From Cyclaneusma minus (taxonomy: Eukaryota; Ascomycota; Leotiomycetes; Marthamycetales; Marthamycetaceae): 64,000 bases of DNA. The number at the start of each line of letters is the position of its first letter. Positions within the stretch are counted from its first letter, which is position 1. Location: NCBI GenBank assembly GCA_037179335.1, contig JAKZHN010000005.1, positions 1,488,001 to 1,552,000 on the forward strand, read 5' to 3'. Shown here one piece after another: positions 1 to 11,703 of the stretch. The notes beneath the pieces were generated by a model. It had not been told where the DNA came from. It did no database searches and was given only the letters and a program-made list of their open reading frames with translations. Position numbers and translations under genes: made by a program.

Positions 1-1
1 C

Positions 2-322
2 AGCGGCGGAACAGATCCCGATGCATTCCAAGACGCTCAAGTCCTTCAGGATGTCCCCGGTGCTGGCATCGGCGGCCTGTCTTTAGCCACGACGACGGAT
101 TTCCCGGTCGCTGTGCAGATGCCGGCCGGCATGACTTGCTCTGGTAGTGTTGGTGGCGTCGACAATGTCTGTATTGTACGGACGAAGAACAGTGCACTTG
201 CGGGACCTTTTGGTGGATCGGCGGCGTTCACGCAGAGTGCGACGGCTAAGAAGCGTGCTATTGAGTATAACTTGGCTAAGCGCCGCTTTGCGAGGGCTCT
301 TGCTGAGCAGAACAAGGCTTGA
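2..322 (+). CDS. Egh16/MAS (gEgh16)-like secreted protein, C-terminal part
   Basis: The frame is open from the left edge of the window and ends in TGA, giving the last 106 residues of a larger protein. The visible part has two cysteines in a TCSGSVGGVDNVC stretch, then AGPFGGSAAFTQ and a basic tail. This order (C-G-x-x-G-G-x-x-N-x-C followed by GPFGG) recalls the fungal Egh16/MAS family, secreted proteins of appressorium-forming and other fungi that include GAS1/GAS2 of Magnaporthe. The signal peptide and N-terminal domain would lie outside the window. The family call rests on recollection of that motif order only. It runs towards the TilS gene (convergent). Function is unknown beyond the association of some family members with infection structures. 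Confidence 0.6.
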   Translation, partial: SGGTDPDAFQDAQVLQDVPGAGIGGLSLATTTDFPVAVQMPAGMTCSGSVGGVDNVCIVRTKNSALAGPFGGSAAFTQSATAKKRAIEYNLAKRRFARALAEQNKA

Positions 323-628
323 GGGGCGTCTGCACTGCGTCTCCTGATGTAAAACGGGGTATGGGATGTAATGGGTAGTGAAATCATTTCCTTTGTTGGT
401 CCGGTACGAATCTGACGATTGGAACGAGGAGGATATTAATTTGTGGGGACAGAGTCTTAGTCTTGGTCTTGTTTTGGATTTTCCTTTTTTGCGAGGCTTT
501 GACAGCCGGTTTCATTTGTACTTGAGATGCTGGATTTGGCTGATGACTCTCCTTTATACCCTGGGGCCTCGGATGAGGCAGTGCTTCTTAGATATAATTT
601 AGAGACCCATTGTAAGATAATATCAGCT
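323..628. other. intergenic, convergent 3' ends
   Basis: This stretch holds only the presumed 3' UTRs of the Egh16-like gene and TilS. A short plus-strand frame (378-602) lacks recognisable features. Nothing else seen. Confidence 0.6.
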
Positions 629-2511
629 CTACCATTTATTCTTACCAGTCATTGACCAGCCTGGCGTTGGTCGCGTTGGTATCCTGTTTATCGAAAACCC
701 CTCCTTATCAAATGCTCGATACTCCAAATCAAATGCCCGGTATCTCACTTCCCACTCCGCGAGCTTTTGCGCACCCCTCACCTCCCAGTCCAGGGTTGGA
801 AGGGCAATGACTGTCTCTGTTCCATCCTTCTCCACCATGACCATAGCCGGTAGCGTCCACCTCGTGTCGTCCGGAGCGAGTTTCTTCAGAACCCAAGGCA
901 GTCTCTTAAACTTCTTGTCTGGTAGCGCCGCCCGAAATTCCATCAAATCCTCTTTTCTGAATGGCCGAACGATCATAGTAGCCTGAGACTTGTTCAACAC
1001 ACGGATCCACCATCTTCCATCCCAGAGCGCCCATTCTGAAAAGCCCTTCTGCGACCCGTCTTCGGCTGAATTGCTACCGTCTGGCGGTGGGAAGGTCATG
1101 AGAGGAACATCGCTTCCTTTGCTGCCATACAGCTGACGGGAGATACGCCACTTGACCTCAGACATTTCCACAGTCTTCTTTTGCGACCAGCCTTCCTCCA
1201 AAAGAGGTGTAAACAGCAGTCCTGCAGAAGTAAACGGCTTTACGGATCTTGTGGGTATCGCAATGGGCAATCGCTTTGTTCCACCCTCGGAGACAAGATG
1301 TGGAAACATATTTTCGACAATACCTCCCATGTGTGAGTTCGCTATGTGCTCCCGGGGCGTGACTAGCTCCACAACGCGACGAACCAGAAGCGCGGCCATC
1401 TCTCGTTTCGTCAAGCCTTTGGTAACTGGGCTCTCGATAGGGGAAAGGGTCCAATTCGCAGAGAACAAGTCAGCGCTGGGCTTGAACGACATGATGATAC
1501 CCGATCTTGGCTCGAGGTCTTTGATTTCCGACTTTTCAAATTGTTCTTGGGCGATGGCTTCGGAGAGATCATATCTTGCCCCTGAAATCTCTCTCAGAGC
1601 GAGGAGAGACGGTTTCTGGAGGGCCGTGGGAAGTCGGCCGCTCTCAAGTACGTGCCGAACAGCATTTCTAGGCGTAAGAGTCGGGTCTTGATTCGTGGAG
1701 TCTTCAAACCATGGCATATCCATGTGCTTGCAAGTGGCAATGAGAGCTTGCTTGCTGAAGCCCAGCAAAGGCCGGCAAATGGTGATGCCTCCAGTCTCCG
1801 CCTTGATATCTGCAACATAGCCAGCGCAAGGGTGTTGGCGCACAACGCGGGCGCCGCCACCGCTTCCACTGACACCATAGATGCCGTAGCATTCTGGAAT
1901 GTTCGACATTGCCTTCATTCCCAGTAGGCCTCTTCCTTTGTGGCCCATTGCGACTCGCATCATGATGGTCTCGGCCTGATCGTCTTCATGATGGGCGAAG
2001 AGCAGAGATTCCAGGCCGTGATCTCGGCATGCTTTGCCCAAAGCCTGGAATCGGTGTTTCCGAGCCAGAGACTCGAAATTTGGAAGTCCGGAAGGCCGTG
2101 GTTCGCCGTGCCACGAGAGGCCGAGGACGTTCGTTGGTATACCTCGTGTTCGAAGGACATCAGCCACCTTTTCGGCTTCCTCAGCACTGCCCTCACGCGC
2201 TCCATGGTCGACAACGAAGGCCTTGAAGGAAAGAGGGCCTTTCAGGGGCTTGAAGTCGAAGTTTTTGGCATTACTCTGGATATCGGAGCATAATGCCGCC
2301 AGTGCCATAGAATCAACACCACCACTAATTGCAAGGCCTGGTGGTAGTTGCGTTAGCTTTGCTAAAAGATACATGGAGCCACGGGAGACTCACCAAATCG
2401 GCGGGGAGCCGGAGAACGCTCGCTCTGGAGCTTGGGAGACCATATTCGCGCCAGCGACGTCAAGAGGTCGGAGGCAGTGAGTGGGCCTCGGGCGGCAGGT
2501 TTTGATAGCAT
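629..2511 (-). CDS. tilS: tRNA(Ile)-lysidine synthase (TilS/MesJ family)
   Basis: PP-loop ATPase that converts C34 of the CAU anticodon of tRNA-Ile to lysidine, in eukaryotes expected in mitochondria. The N-terminal SGGVDSMALA is the PP-loop (SGGxDS), and ALFAHHEDDQAET-type residues (LFAHHEDDQAET) follow as in the family. The long open frame starts at an internal ATG that lies inside an intron. A better model adds exon 2394-2511 (39 codons, start ATG at 2511, MLSKPAARGP...) joined to 629-2337 across a 56-nt intron (donor GTGAGT, branch GCTAACG, acceptor CAG), giving about 608 residues and RRF-GLAISGGVDS across the junction. The C-terminal half is extended, as is usual in fungi. It is divergent from PET8, with about 256 bp between the two starts. 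Confidence 0.9.
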
Positions 2512-2767
2512 CCCATCGCACTCCTAGCCAGAATTGAAGTGACAAGGTTGAGGCACATCAGTGTGAAATTTAACTGCAGACTTCTGCATTCAATTGGTTT
2601 CGAAAAGGCCCAAGCTCCCTCTTCGGTATCTCGGTGCCTCACGCCCCGAGCCCGATATCAGCGACCTCGGACATCGAAAAGAAATAATACGCAGCTCTGA
2701 GCTATCCCCAGCTCCCCAGGGCTGCTCCCCAAAGCCCGAAAACCCACCGCCCGCGAGCAATGAAACC

Positions 2768-3625
2768 ATGAACCCCCAGCACCAGCCCACCTTCACCACC
2801 GCCCTCCTCGCCGGCGCCCTCGCAGGAACCACCGTCGACCTCTCGCTCTTCCCGCTCGACACTCTCAAAACCCGCCTCCAGTCCTCGGCCGGCTTCCTCG
2901 CCTCTGGCGGCTTCAGCGGCGTCTACCGCGGCGTTGGCTCCGCAATCATTGGCTCGGCCCCTGGCGCTGCTCTCTTCTTCGTAACCTACGAAGGCTCCAA
3001 GACATTCTTACACTCCCGAACGGCACACAATGGCCAGACAGCTAAGGGATGGGTTGCGCCGGCGGAACACATGCTCGCTGCGAGCTTGGGAGAGGTCGCT
3101 GCGTGCGCCGTGAGGGTACCGACCGAGGTCGTGAAGCAGCGCGCCCAAGCTGGCCAGCACGCCTCTTCACTGCATACTCTAAAAGCGATCTTAGCCCAGC
3201 GTCCACAGGTGGGCTTTCGCGGCGTATGGATGGAGTTGTACCGAGGCTGGTCGGTGACCATCATGCGCGAGGTGCCTTTTACCGTCATACAATTCCCGCT
3301 CTGGGAGGGCATGAAGTCCTGGCGCCGGCGGACTAGCGGCCGTGAGCAGGTGCGTGCTGCAGAGAGTGGTCTGTTTGGGAGTTTGGCCGGTGCGGTGGCT
3401 GCAGGGGCGACGACACCGTTGGATGTGCTGAAGACGAGGCTGATGCTAGCGAGGGGGAAGGTGCATTTGGGAACGCTGGCACGCGAGATTATGAAAGAGG
3501 AGGGTCCGAAGGCTTTCTTTGCTGGAATCGTGCCGAGGGTGATGTGGATTAGCGTGGGAGGAGCCATATTCTTGGGGAGTTATGAATGGGCATATAATAC
3601 CCTACAAGCGTCAAGAAGGAAGTAG
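2768..3625 (+). CDS. PET8: mitochondrial S-adenosylmethionine carrier
   Basis: Inner-membrane carrier that imports cytosolic S-adenosylmethionine in exchange for S-adenosylhomocysteine. It has the three carrier signatures PLDTLKTRLQ, PTEVVKQRAQ and PLDVLKTRLM at regular spacing. The N-terminal SGGFSGVYRGVGSA and GSAPGAALFFVTYE are typical of Pet8/SAMC rather than other carriers. The frame is intronless, and 285 residues is the usual length. I start at the ATG at 2768 (MNPQHQPTF) because the frame upstream opens only with a TTG, is low in conservation and resembles 5' UTR. Its 3' end faces bun107. Confidence 0.92.
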   Translation: MNPQHQPTFTTALLAGALAGTTVDLSLFPLDTLKTRLQSSAGFLASGGFSGVYRGVGSAIIGSAPGAALFFVTYEGSKTFLHSRTAHNGQTAKGWVAPAEHMLAASLGEVAACAVRVPTEVVKQRAQAGQHASSLHTLKAILAQRPQVGFRGVWMELYRGWSVTIMREVPFTVIQFPLWEGMKSWRRRTSGREQVRAAESGLFGSLAGAVAAGATTPLDVLKTRLMLARGKVHLGTLAREIMKEEGPKAFFAGIVPRVMWISVGGAIFLGSYEWAYNTLQASRRK

Positions 3626-3867
3626 GCATGGGAGCGAAGCTGGGGCGCAACGAGGACTTTCCAGACGCGATAGACAGACTACAGCATTTGCATTGGGCGG
3701 CGCAATCGTCTTCTTGAAGAAATACCATGAAGCATATTGGCAGTCAAGAACCGGACTATATTTAATATAAGGGGGTATTGAAGAGACCTTCCGCGCTATA
3801 CCCGAGTTACCCTATGGTAGGCTGGTATAGAGTAATCATACACAAGACTTCGCTGCACCAACAGATC

Positions 3868-6800
3868 TCAAATTGACGGTGCTGCCTGTTTGGGAAGGGA
3901 TCGCTGCGAATGCGTGGAAGATGCGCCGTCTCCATCAGCTCGGCGACGTCCATAGTAAAGCATAACATCCGCACCCCCTTTCCAAACATGGGCACGCAAC
4001 GTTGCCAATGTCATCGTGATGGGCAAGGGCTACACGAACCAGTCAGTTTTCGCTTCAACAACACAAGTGAGACTGAAATAGCAAGAGAAATAACAGGACT
4101 GACCTGGTCGTAGCAGTAGAGATCCAAATACTCCTCGGGCTTGGCGGCATTAGGATCTGGGTGCTCTGGAGCCTCTTCGATCCGTTCCGCTACATAAGCC
4201 AGAATTTTCTTTACTCTCAACATCCTGTTTGCATTCAACCTAGCATTGCTATTTCCAAAATCGTCAGACAAAAAAGAATCCAGAGTATACGGATTGGTAG
4301 AACTCACCCATCCGGACCGGCAATACTGGGCAACAGATCATGCAGAGGCTGTAAAACGAAAGAAACCTTGACTGGCTCCTTAGAAGGGATTTTATTCTAC
4401 CGAGAAGTCAGTTTTGACAGCATCCGTCTTGCTGGGACGACTTTCAACTTACGTGTAATAGCAGATCTCCAAGCCACATAGGGGCAACTTGTTCGATCAG
4501 ATCCGCATCTTCACCAACAGTTTCCACGGTGCCTCGATACATATCGGCACTCCCACCGGAGGTCTCTTCCTGTATTATGACAGTAGTCATTGGCGGTGGC
4601 TTCAGCACTGGCGTCTCATTTGGCAAGCTCGGCGTAATGCCACCCTCGATAGTCCGCTCCGGGTCTTCGAGCAACAGCTTATCGTATTCGTTTCTTATTT
4701 TCTGAACCACGCCGTATAAACTGTCGTAGACCTCTTTTTCGACGGGCTCGGAAGTCTCAGAACCCTCTGACTTTTCATCGACAACGACTGGCTTTTCCGT
4801 GCTCAGGGATGCAGAGCGACCCGCTTTCTTGGACCCAAAAGACATGCCCATTCTGAACTTCTTGCTGAAACCCTCCTTGCCGCCTTTCTCTTTCTCGCCG
4901 TCCAGTGGGGACTTGGGATTTTGAGCCTCTTGAGTATCAAGTGGTGTTACGGGAGCCTTACTTCCGGTTTCTGTTGGAGACACCATAGGAGTGTTGGAGA
5001 AGTAATCACCACCTTGCTCTGCCGATGTCTTGCTATTCTGCGAAGACCGTTTATCTAATGGAGCACCGTCTTCGGGAACGCCCGGAAGGCGAGAAACACC
5101 AGGGCCAGCTGCCGGAGTAGCAACGCCAATACTGAAGCCTGGGGTCATAGGATACGTGGCATTTCCTCGTGGTGTCATTGGGTGCTGACCAGGTGCCTGC
5201 CAGCTCGACATATCTGAAGCCGGAATTTCTATGGACATCGGCGCACCCTTCTGGCGAGTTGTTGCTACGTTTTTGGCCACTCTTTCGTTGAGTATCTTGC
5301 GATGTGCTTCGTCGCGCCTAATGATTTCATCGATTAAGTGCGAGAATATATATCTCAAAACCCATTTCCCAAGGTTGACTGCCGCCATGTTAGCACCGTA
5401 AAACCCTATTAGTCGATTTAGCAAAGATCCAAACTTAGGCTTACTTCGTTGATCTTCCCGAAAATCACCAGGCTCCTCCAATTGAAGCTCGTCAGCATAC
5501 ATTTCAGCGTCAAAGCAATTGTATTCCTCCAAGATAACGGCTAGGCGACCTGTGCGGGTATCAAGAGAACACCAAGGAGCCACTGCTTCCATCGTATTGA
5601 CTTCAGGTTCAACATCCTCAAGATGCCTTTTACCGAACGATTGGACAGGGACACACTGCAGCAGATCCCAGAGCAGGACATCTCCAGCAGTATCTAGGGT
5701 CAGTACTCTCCTTCTGTCATTAAGAAGTTTATGCTTGACGAGCCCATGTTGGCCCTCGATAGTCTCTTCTGGCAGATCGTGAATAGGTACTATGACGCCG
5801 ATATCCGGGTCCACGATAACTTCAGACCCTTTCCTTGCACTTACTGCTGAGAAGACAGTTGCGGCATCGGGATCTCTTGCAGCAGCCGTAGGAAAGCTGG
5901 CAGTGTTGGAGATCCTCAGAATTGAGTGTGTTGAAATCGCTTTCCTCGCGCCACCCTTTGTTTCCTCCGGCGAGGTTTGTCGGGGCGGCGATGTGATGCT
6001 CGAGGCACGGCGGTGGTGCTTGAAAAGCTCAGGAAGTTCGATATCACTTGCAGTGTCCACATCGGCCCATCGATTGATGGAGGAGCTGGATGTGGCAGTC
6101 CAGATATGGTTACCACAGGCGATGACTTTGTTAACGCCCTCATGCTCCTGGGCAACAGCCAACGACAGTCCATCGTCCATTTCATCCAGCGTACCTCGGA
6201 CATCAGTCTTGACGACCAGACCCGAGCGATCGCTCGAGTAGAATATACCAAGTTGCGGATCGTCGGAGAACAGAGACCAGACGCTATCATTGTGCATCGT
6301 CAACGTATGCATGCATCGACCAGCCGTAACGCTCCATACTTTGACAGTCTGATCCGAACTTGCAGTCATAATCGTGTCGCCGGTCTCATTAATGAGAATA
6401 TCTCTGATGTTGTCCGTATGACCCACAAACTTTGTAATTCTCTTGCCCGATCTCGAGTCCCACAGCCGTACAATACTCTCGGGGCCTCCGCTGGCCAGGA
6501 TACTACGTCCGACGCTCAGGGCGTATATAGAGCCTTTATCGCTCTTCTCCTCGTCGCCCACTTCGATCTCGAGTTTCTTTCCCGCGCCGCTCAAGTCCCA
6601 CAGGCAGATCTTGCGATCCAGGCCTCCCGAAGCCACCCAGTCAGCCTGGGGATTGGGTGTTGCAATACGCTTGACATAGTCTGCATGTTGCCCGATCGTC
6701 TGCGGAGCCTGGTGTTCGTCCCCGAAAGGCCTCCATAACTTCACTGTCAGATCCGACGATGCCGAAATCAAGGCAGTGTTTCCTTGGGCCAGCACAATGT

Positions 6801-7209
6801 CGTTCACCCAGTGCGTATGCGCCTGTGTTTGCGCCCGGAATTGTGTCGTCGACTGTGTCTTAGAAGGCGATCCTGAGGGCACATCTTCCTTCGATACAAA
6901 AGAGTCATCGGCTGGCGGCTTCCTGCTTCCTTGCAGGTCGAGGTTCAAGTCCCATGCGCAGATGGCGCCATCGCGGCCGCCAGAGTAACTGTTGATGGAT
7001 CAGAAAAGAGGCTTGACAACAGTAGGAAGAGCCATACAGGATAGACCGGGCACTGTCGACAGCAAGGCCATTGACACCTAGACGGTGCCCGGCAGGAGAA
7101 TTGGCAAGCGGGAGAACTTAGCGGTTGTCAGCACCATGGTTCGAGCTGATGCGGGGACGGGCATCGCGGACTGACCATAGCTAATCCGTTGGCGCGCCTT
7201 CTTAACCAT
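3868..7209 (-). CDS. bun107: WD40 protein, UBP9-binding bun107/WDR48 homologue
   Basis: Scaffold that binds and activates deubiquitinating enzymes (Ubp9 in fission yeast, USP1/12/46 for WDR48). N-terminal half: repeated WD units (SASSDLTVKLW, GGLDRKICLWD, SSDQTVKVW). Then a disordered, Ser/Pro-rich middle and a conserved C-terminal DUF3337 region (VAPMWLGDLLL, RLNANRMLRVKKILAYVAERI, LATLRAHVWKGG). Six exons: 7176-7209, 7038-7116, 4453-6988, 4308-4396, 4104-4248, 3868-4029. All junctions keep frame, giving about 1014 residues. The first two tiny exons restore RISYVLPLANSP and LGVNGLAVD, which single long frames miss. Donors include GTATGG and GTCAGT. Confidence 0.92.
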
Positions 7210-7848
7210 GGTTCATTGCAAAGACCGGAGCCTCGAATGATAAAGTACGCCAGACCGAGTCAGCTATACTTTGTTATCAATGCATGAAGGGGGAGCAATG
7301 ATAAGTGGTCAAAACCGTCCTATGTACAGTAGTGCCTGAGTTGTAGATGCATATGGTCCGGGGTAAGCAGGCCGTCACCAGGATGACCGTATGACAGCAG
7401 CAGCTTCCCCCACATGGCCATGGCAAGGAAGGGACAGGGGGCTTCAAGGTCTGGATGATACCCTACTAACTATTGCAAATGATCAAATATATAGCATACA
7501 TATATCGCCAGACCGTTGACTGTTCTAAGAGTAATATATAGATTATTAACTACGGAGTCGGACCATGCTCTATTTTCCGTATCGTCATTCGTCTTTATGT
7601 CCTACTTCTGCAGGATATATGAGTGCAATATCAATTGCAATTGAGACTTTCCAATTGAAACTTAACGTATCAAAACACAGACATCGAAAGACTCCATGGC
7701 AAAGTTGAGAAAGTAGTAGATAGGTGTATCTCATTCGTGAAGTGTCTTAGGGTATCATAGGATTCTCGCATGCTAGTCGCTTAGAACAATAATTCCCCCC
7801 TCGCAGCAATGCACTCTAAAACCATACCGGTCGCCATCATCTCCCATC
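7210..7848. other. intergenic: bun107 upstream / phospholipase downstream
   Basis: No gene seen. It becomes AT-rich after 7470 (tatata runs). A perfect 14-bp palindrome TCAATTGCAATTGA lies at 7631-7644; its significance is unknown. Confidence 0.5.
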
Positions 7849-10800
7849 TCATTTGCGCGCAACCTTCGTAGCCTTCATGTTCGGCAGCGTGTGCTGCCTA
7901 CCAGGCTTCCTGCCAACTTCTGTCACAAGCATTCTCGCAAAGTCCTGACTTCCCCAGTAGCTCGAATGCGCACTCAGCATATTGAGATACTGTATCTCCA
8001 GAGGCCCGCCGCCAGAGCTGAGGAAGTAGTCAACCTGGCCATTGTCGTTCAACATGTGGAACTTCTTCTCCGCTGCCTCCTCGTGGGCAAAGTCATGCAC
8101 CTCCATCTCAACCTGCGAGGGCATACGTGCAACAAGGGGCCGAATCAGCTCGCCAACACCAGGCTCACTCGAAGGCGTCGCACCGGGTGTAATGCTTTGC
8201 ATGGCTTGACCGATAGAAGCAAGCCATCCTTGGGCTGAGCTGGGAACCTGTGCATTCTTGAGGGTTTTGGAGAAGGCGAGGTCGACAGCTGCGTTCAACC
8301 GGTACGCAATAGGGTCGTTATAATGCATGACATTATAGAGATTGTCAACCGCCAAACAACCAAGCTTTCCTTGTTCTCCAAACAGTGCCTTGTCTTTCAA
8401 ATCCTCCGGATGGACCCCAGGCTTGAGCCTGCCTTGACGTGGTTCCAGCTTTCCACGATCAAAAAGCAAGAAAAGTCCCGCAGGACTACCGACGAAGAAG
8501 ACATTCTTCGTGTCGAAGTCGAAGAACTTGTTCTGAGGTTTGACGCTGAGCTTCGCGGGTACTGTTGTAGGTTGCTTACTCAGTGCATCCAAAGCCATAG
8601 CACTTCCCAGAGAGTGAGCGACTATGTGGACCCTTCCATTCTGATGGAATTCAGGATTGTTGCTGCACCAGAGCCGGTATATACGGTTGGCTTCCGTTAT
8701 GAGAGCCTGTAGCATCCTGGGCTTATGGTGGGAGGTCATGTAGAATGGGACATCCACTATTTAAAATTAGCAAGGACCTCATAAAATGTTTTGAGAGCGG
8801 AGGGCTTGGACGAGTCTAGTAGACTAGATCCTAAGCTCCGAGTCGTCGAGGCAATGCAGTCTAGGGTGTTTCAACGTACACATTACATCAGAAATGAGGT
8901 TTCTGACAGCTGGGATGGTGTCTGCAGTGATGTCTTTCAACTCGAACCTGTCCGAATCACCAGATTGAGCCTTGTCGCCAGGTTTCATGGGTCCACCTTC
9001 CTCGAAGGAAAGCGTAGATCGCCAGTTGACTGGGAGGACCATGATACCTCCCAAGTTATCGCGAAGAACTTTCGTAACGGCGGGATTACCCAGTTCCATG
9101 TTAACAATACGTCGGAATCCGTTGATAGCGTGAGTGAAGTGATAGCTTTCTATACGTTCGGAGAGCTTTTGACCAATCCCTAAACACCAGTTAGGTCAGA
9201 CTAGGGATGATTCTGTGCCGTGTTGTGTCTACGTACCATGAATGACGAGGACAAGGTCAGTACACTTGGGCTTTTCCTCTTGCTCTTTGCAAGCTGGGCA
9301 CACAGGCTTCGCAGTATCGTCGCTCGGCCCAGCAACAGTAGCAGCCATCTTGGCTCTGGTTATTGCAGGCGCCTTCTTTGATGGGTGCAACTTCTCCCAT
9401 GTCGTCCAATCAAATCCTCGCACAACGTGTATACCCACAGTTCCCCCTTTCTTCATAATCTTTGTCAAGGGCTTTCGTCCATAGTATGACGATGGTTGCA
9501 GATTGGGCTTGAGTATGAAAGCGTTTTGAGCATCTTTGTAAATAACATGTGAGTTGGGGTAGCGCTTCATGATTGTGGGGTTTTGCTTCTCGGCTGCTTT
9601 GCCGCTAGCCCGGTCAAGGGGATCGTCATCCACTGTGCCAGCCGCTGCAGCTTCACCTTGGAAGCATTTTGCTGCACAATATGGATCATGAGCAGATACA
9701 CTTCGCTCCGCGTCTGCTTGGCTTGGGCTCGAACTGATCTCTGTGGGCCACAGCTTTCGATTGGGTTTAGGGTTAGCAGCCATCACAAAGGAGGGTTCGG
9801 ATATTTCTGGACATACAGGGTATGTGATCTTCTCTTCTCCTGCAGCGCCAACCTCGAGAGCACTATTGATCTCATCACTCCATGTCTCAGACCAAGGACG
9901 AAGCTCTCGGAATCCAGCCTCTAGCCGATTGGCTACAGCGGGTTCAACCGGATACATGTTTTCCTTGTAGAACCATGTACCTCTAGTAACCGCCGCAATA
10001 TCATGGACAGGTGACCAATATGTTGGCCTCATCTGCAATTGTGGTAGCGTGACATGGTGCAGTCGAGACACACCAACATGTACTTGAGGGGGGTTCTTGA
10101 CATTCTTAGATGCTTTGCAACCCTGTACCTCCATGATTTCTTCAGCCTCAACAAAGGGATTCGGTGTGCACTCATGCTCGTCCGCAACAGCGCCCTCACT
10201 GCCCTCCCGGTCGTGGACGGATGCATCATGGAAGGATGCAGTGGATGCACCGCGACTCGACGCAGCATAGAGAGATGGGGTGGGTGAATTTCCGCGAGAA
10301 GCCGGTCTCGCAAAAGGAAGTCCACTGGTGCCACTCTCCGCCCCAGGGACCGCGAGTTGTTGGGCAGAAAGGTTTCTCTGCAGAACCGGTGCGCTTTTGT
10401 CGCCCTGCTTCCCTTCAGGCGTAAGTTGCTGGGCTGAAGCGTTTCTCTGAAGAGCTGGAGACTTTTTGTCGCCCTTCTTCCGTTCTGGCGTGAGTTGCTG
10501 GGCAACAGTAGGGAGATCAAAGTAAGATCTCTCGCTTGTGTCACTTGGATCCCTGAAGTGCGATTTTCCCCCAGCAGAACCGTCAACTTGATCACCGGTG
10601 GAAGAATGCTGGGACCTACGATTCTTCCCTGATTTGGAATCCTTCTGAGACTTTAGGGCTTTCGGAGTTTGGCCCGTGAATTTATTGATCTGGTTCTCAG
10701 CCGCGTCCTCAACTCCGTGTAGAATCTTGTCGAGCTCATCCTTGGTCTCTTTGTTCTTGAAAAGACCCTTCCGCGATTTGGGATCCTTCTGAGACTTGAG

Positions 10801-11703
10801 GTCTTCCGGAGTTTGGCCCGTGAATTTATTGATCTGATCCTCAGTCGCCTCCACAACTTCGTGTAGAAGCTTGTCGAGCTCATTCTTGGTCTCTTTACTC
10901 CTGAAAAGACCAGAGAACCAAGTGGAGAACTCTGTGGTGACCTCATGCTCTAGGTCTGCACAGCACATGGGAACCTGACGAGATGATAGGGGCACCGAGG
11001 GGCTCTCGTCGGCGCTGGCGGCAAAGCCACTTTCTGCGGGACCCGAAGAGCTGGCCTGACCATCATCTTTTGCAGCAGAGTGCTGAACTTGCTTTTTGGC
11101 AAACCTTTCACGGTGCTTCATACTATGCTTTACGGCCAGCTCGTTGACAATCGTGGCTCGACGTTCTTGCATGTGCTCACCTGAAAAGCCCTTGCTCTCC
11201 TTCGATGATGACAACGACGGCAATGACGACGACAACAGGGAGACTCCCGAGGCGTCTTTTGCCAATTGGCGGAACGAGGAGACTCCCGTGGCGTCTTTCG
11301 TCATTTGGCGGAACGAGTGCCTTCTGGAGCCATCTGCCTTGTCATCCTTCTTGCCATCCTTCTTGCCATCCTTCTTGCCATTCTTCGAGGATATTATCTT
11401 TGGGTCCTTGACGCCGAGAGATTTCAGATGGAGTTTGCGGTCAGCATCGGATGCCAGGCTAGCCCATGCAATTTCCAGCGCATGATTGTCCGCGAGCGAG
11501 AAAGGGCGTAGCGGATGTTTGGTCCCTTTGGAGTCGGAGCCACTGGGGACGGGAACAGCAGAGAGCGGGTCGTCGATAGGTAGTGGCGAAGCATAGAAGA
11601 ACTGTGCTTTCAGCTCGGGAATATCTGTATTCTCCTTGGAGCCCGAGAAGGCCACAGTGCGAGCGAGCTTACAGGTCGGGCCATGCGTATGTATACTAGC
11701 CAT
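7849..11703 (-). CDS. DDHD-domain phosphatidic acid-preferring phospholipase A1-like
   Basis: Intracellular PA-PLA1 family lipase. Order: N-terminal region (FFYASPLPIDDPLS), a long disordered basic/acidic insert, VLVIHGxGQKLSER, the lipase box VHIVAHSLG, and a DDHD region (NVFFVGSPAGLFLL, YNVMHYNDPIAYRL, HDFAH, YFLSSGG). Exons 9237-11703, 8880-9179 and 7849-8756 join in frame (introns 57 and 123 nt) to about 1224 residues. Start is ATG 11703; the frame upstream opens only with GTG. The box has Ala before HSLG where Ser is common. The disordered insert holds three sets of internal duplications (see Part 2). Yeast DDL1 and mammalian DDHD1/2 are relatives. Confidence 0.9.

Noticed and set aside
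2594..2767. N-terminal extension of the PET8 frame
   Set aside because: Opens with TTG, has no carrier similarity, and the ATG at 2768 gives the normal family length.
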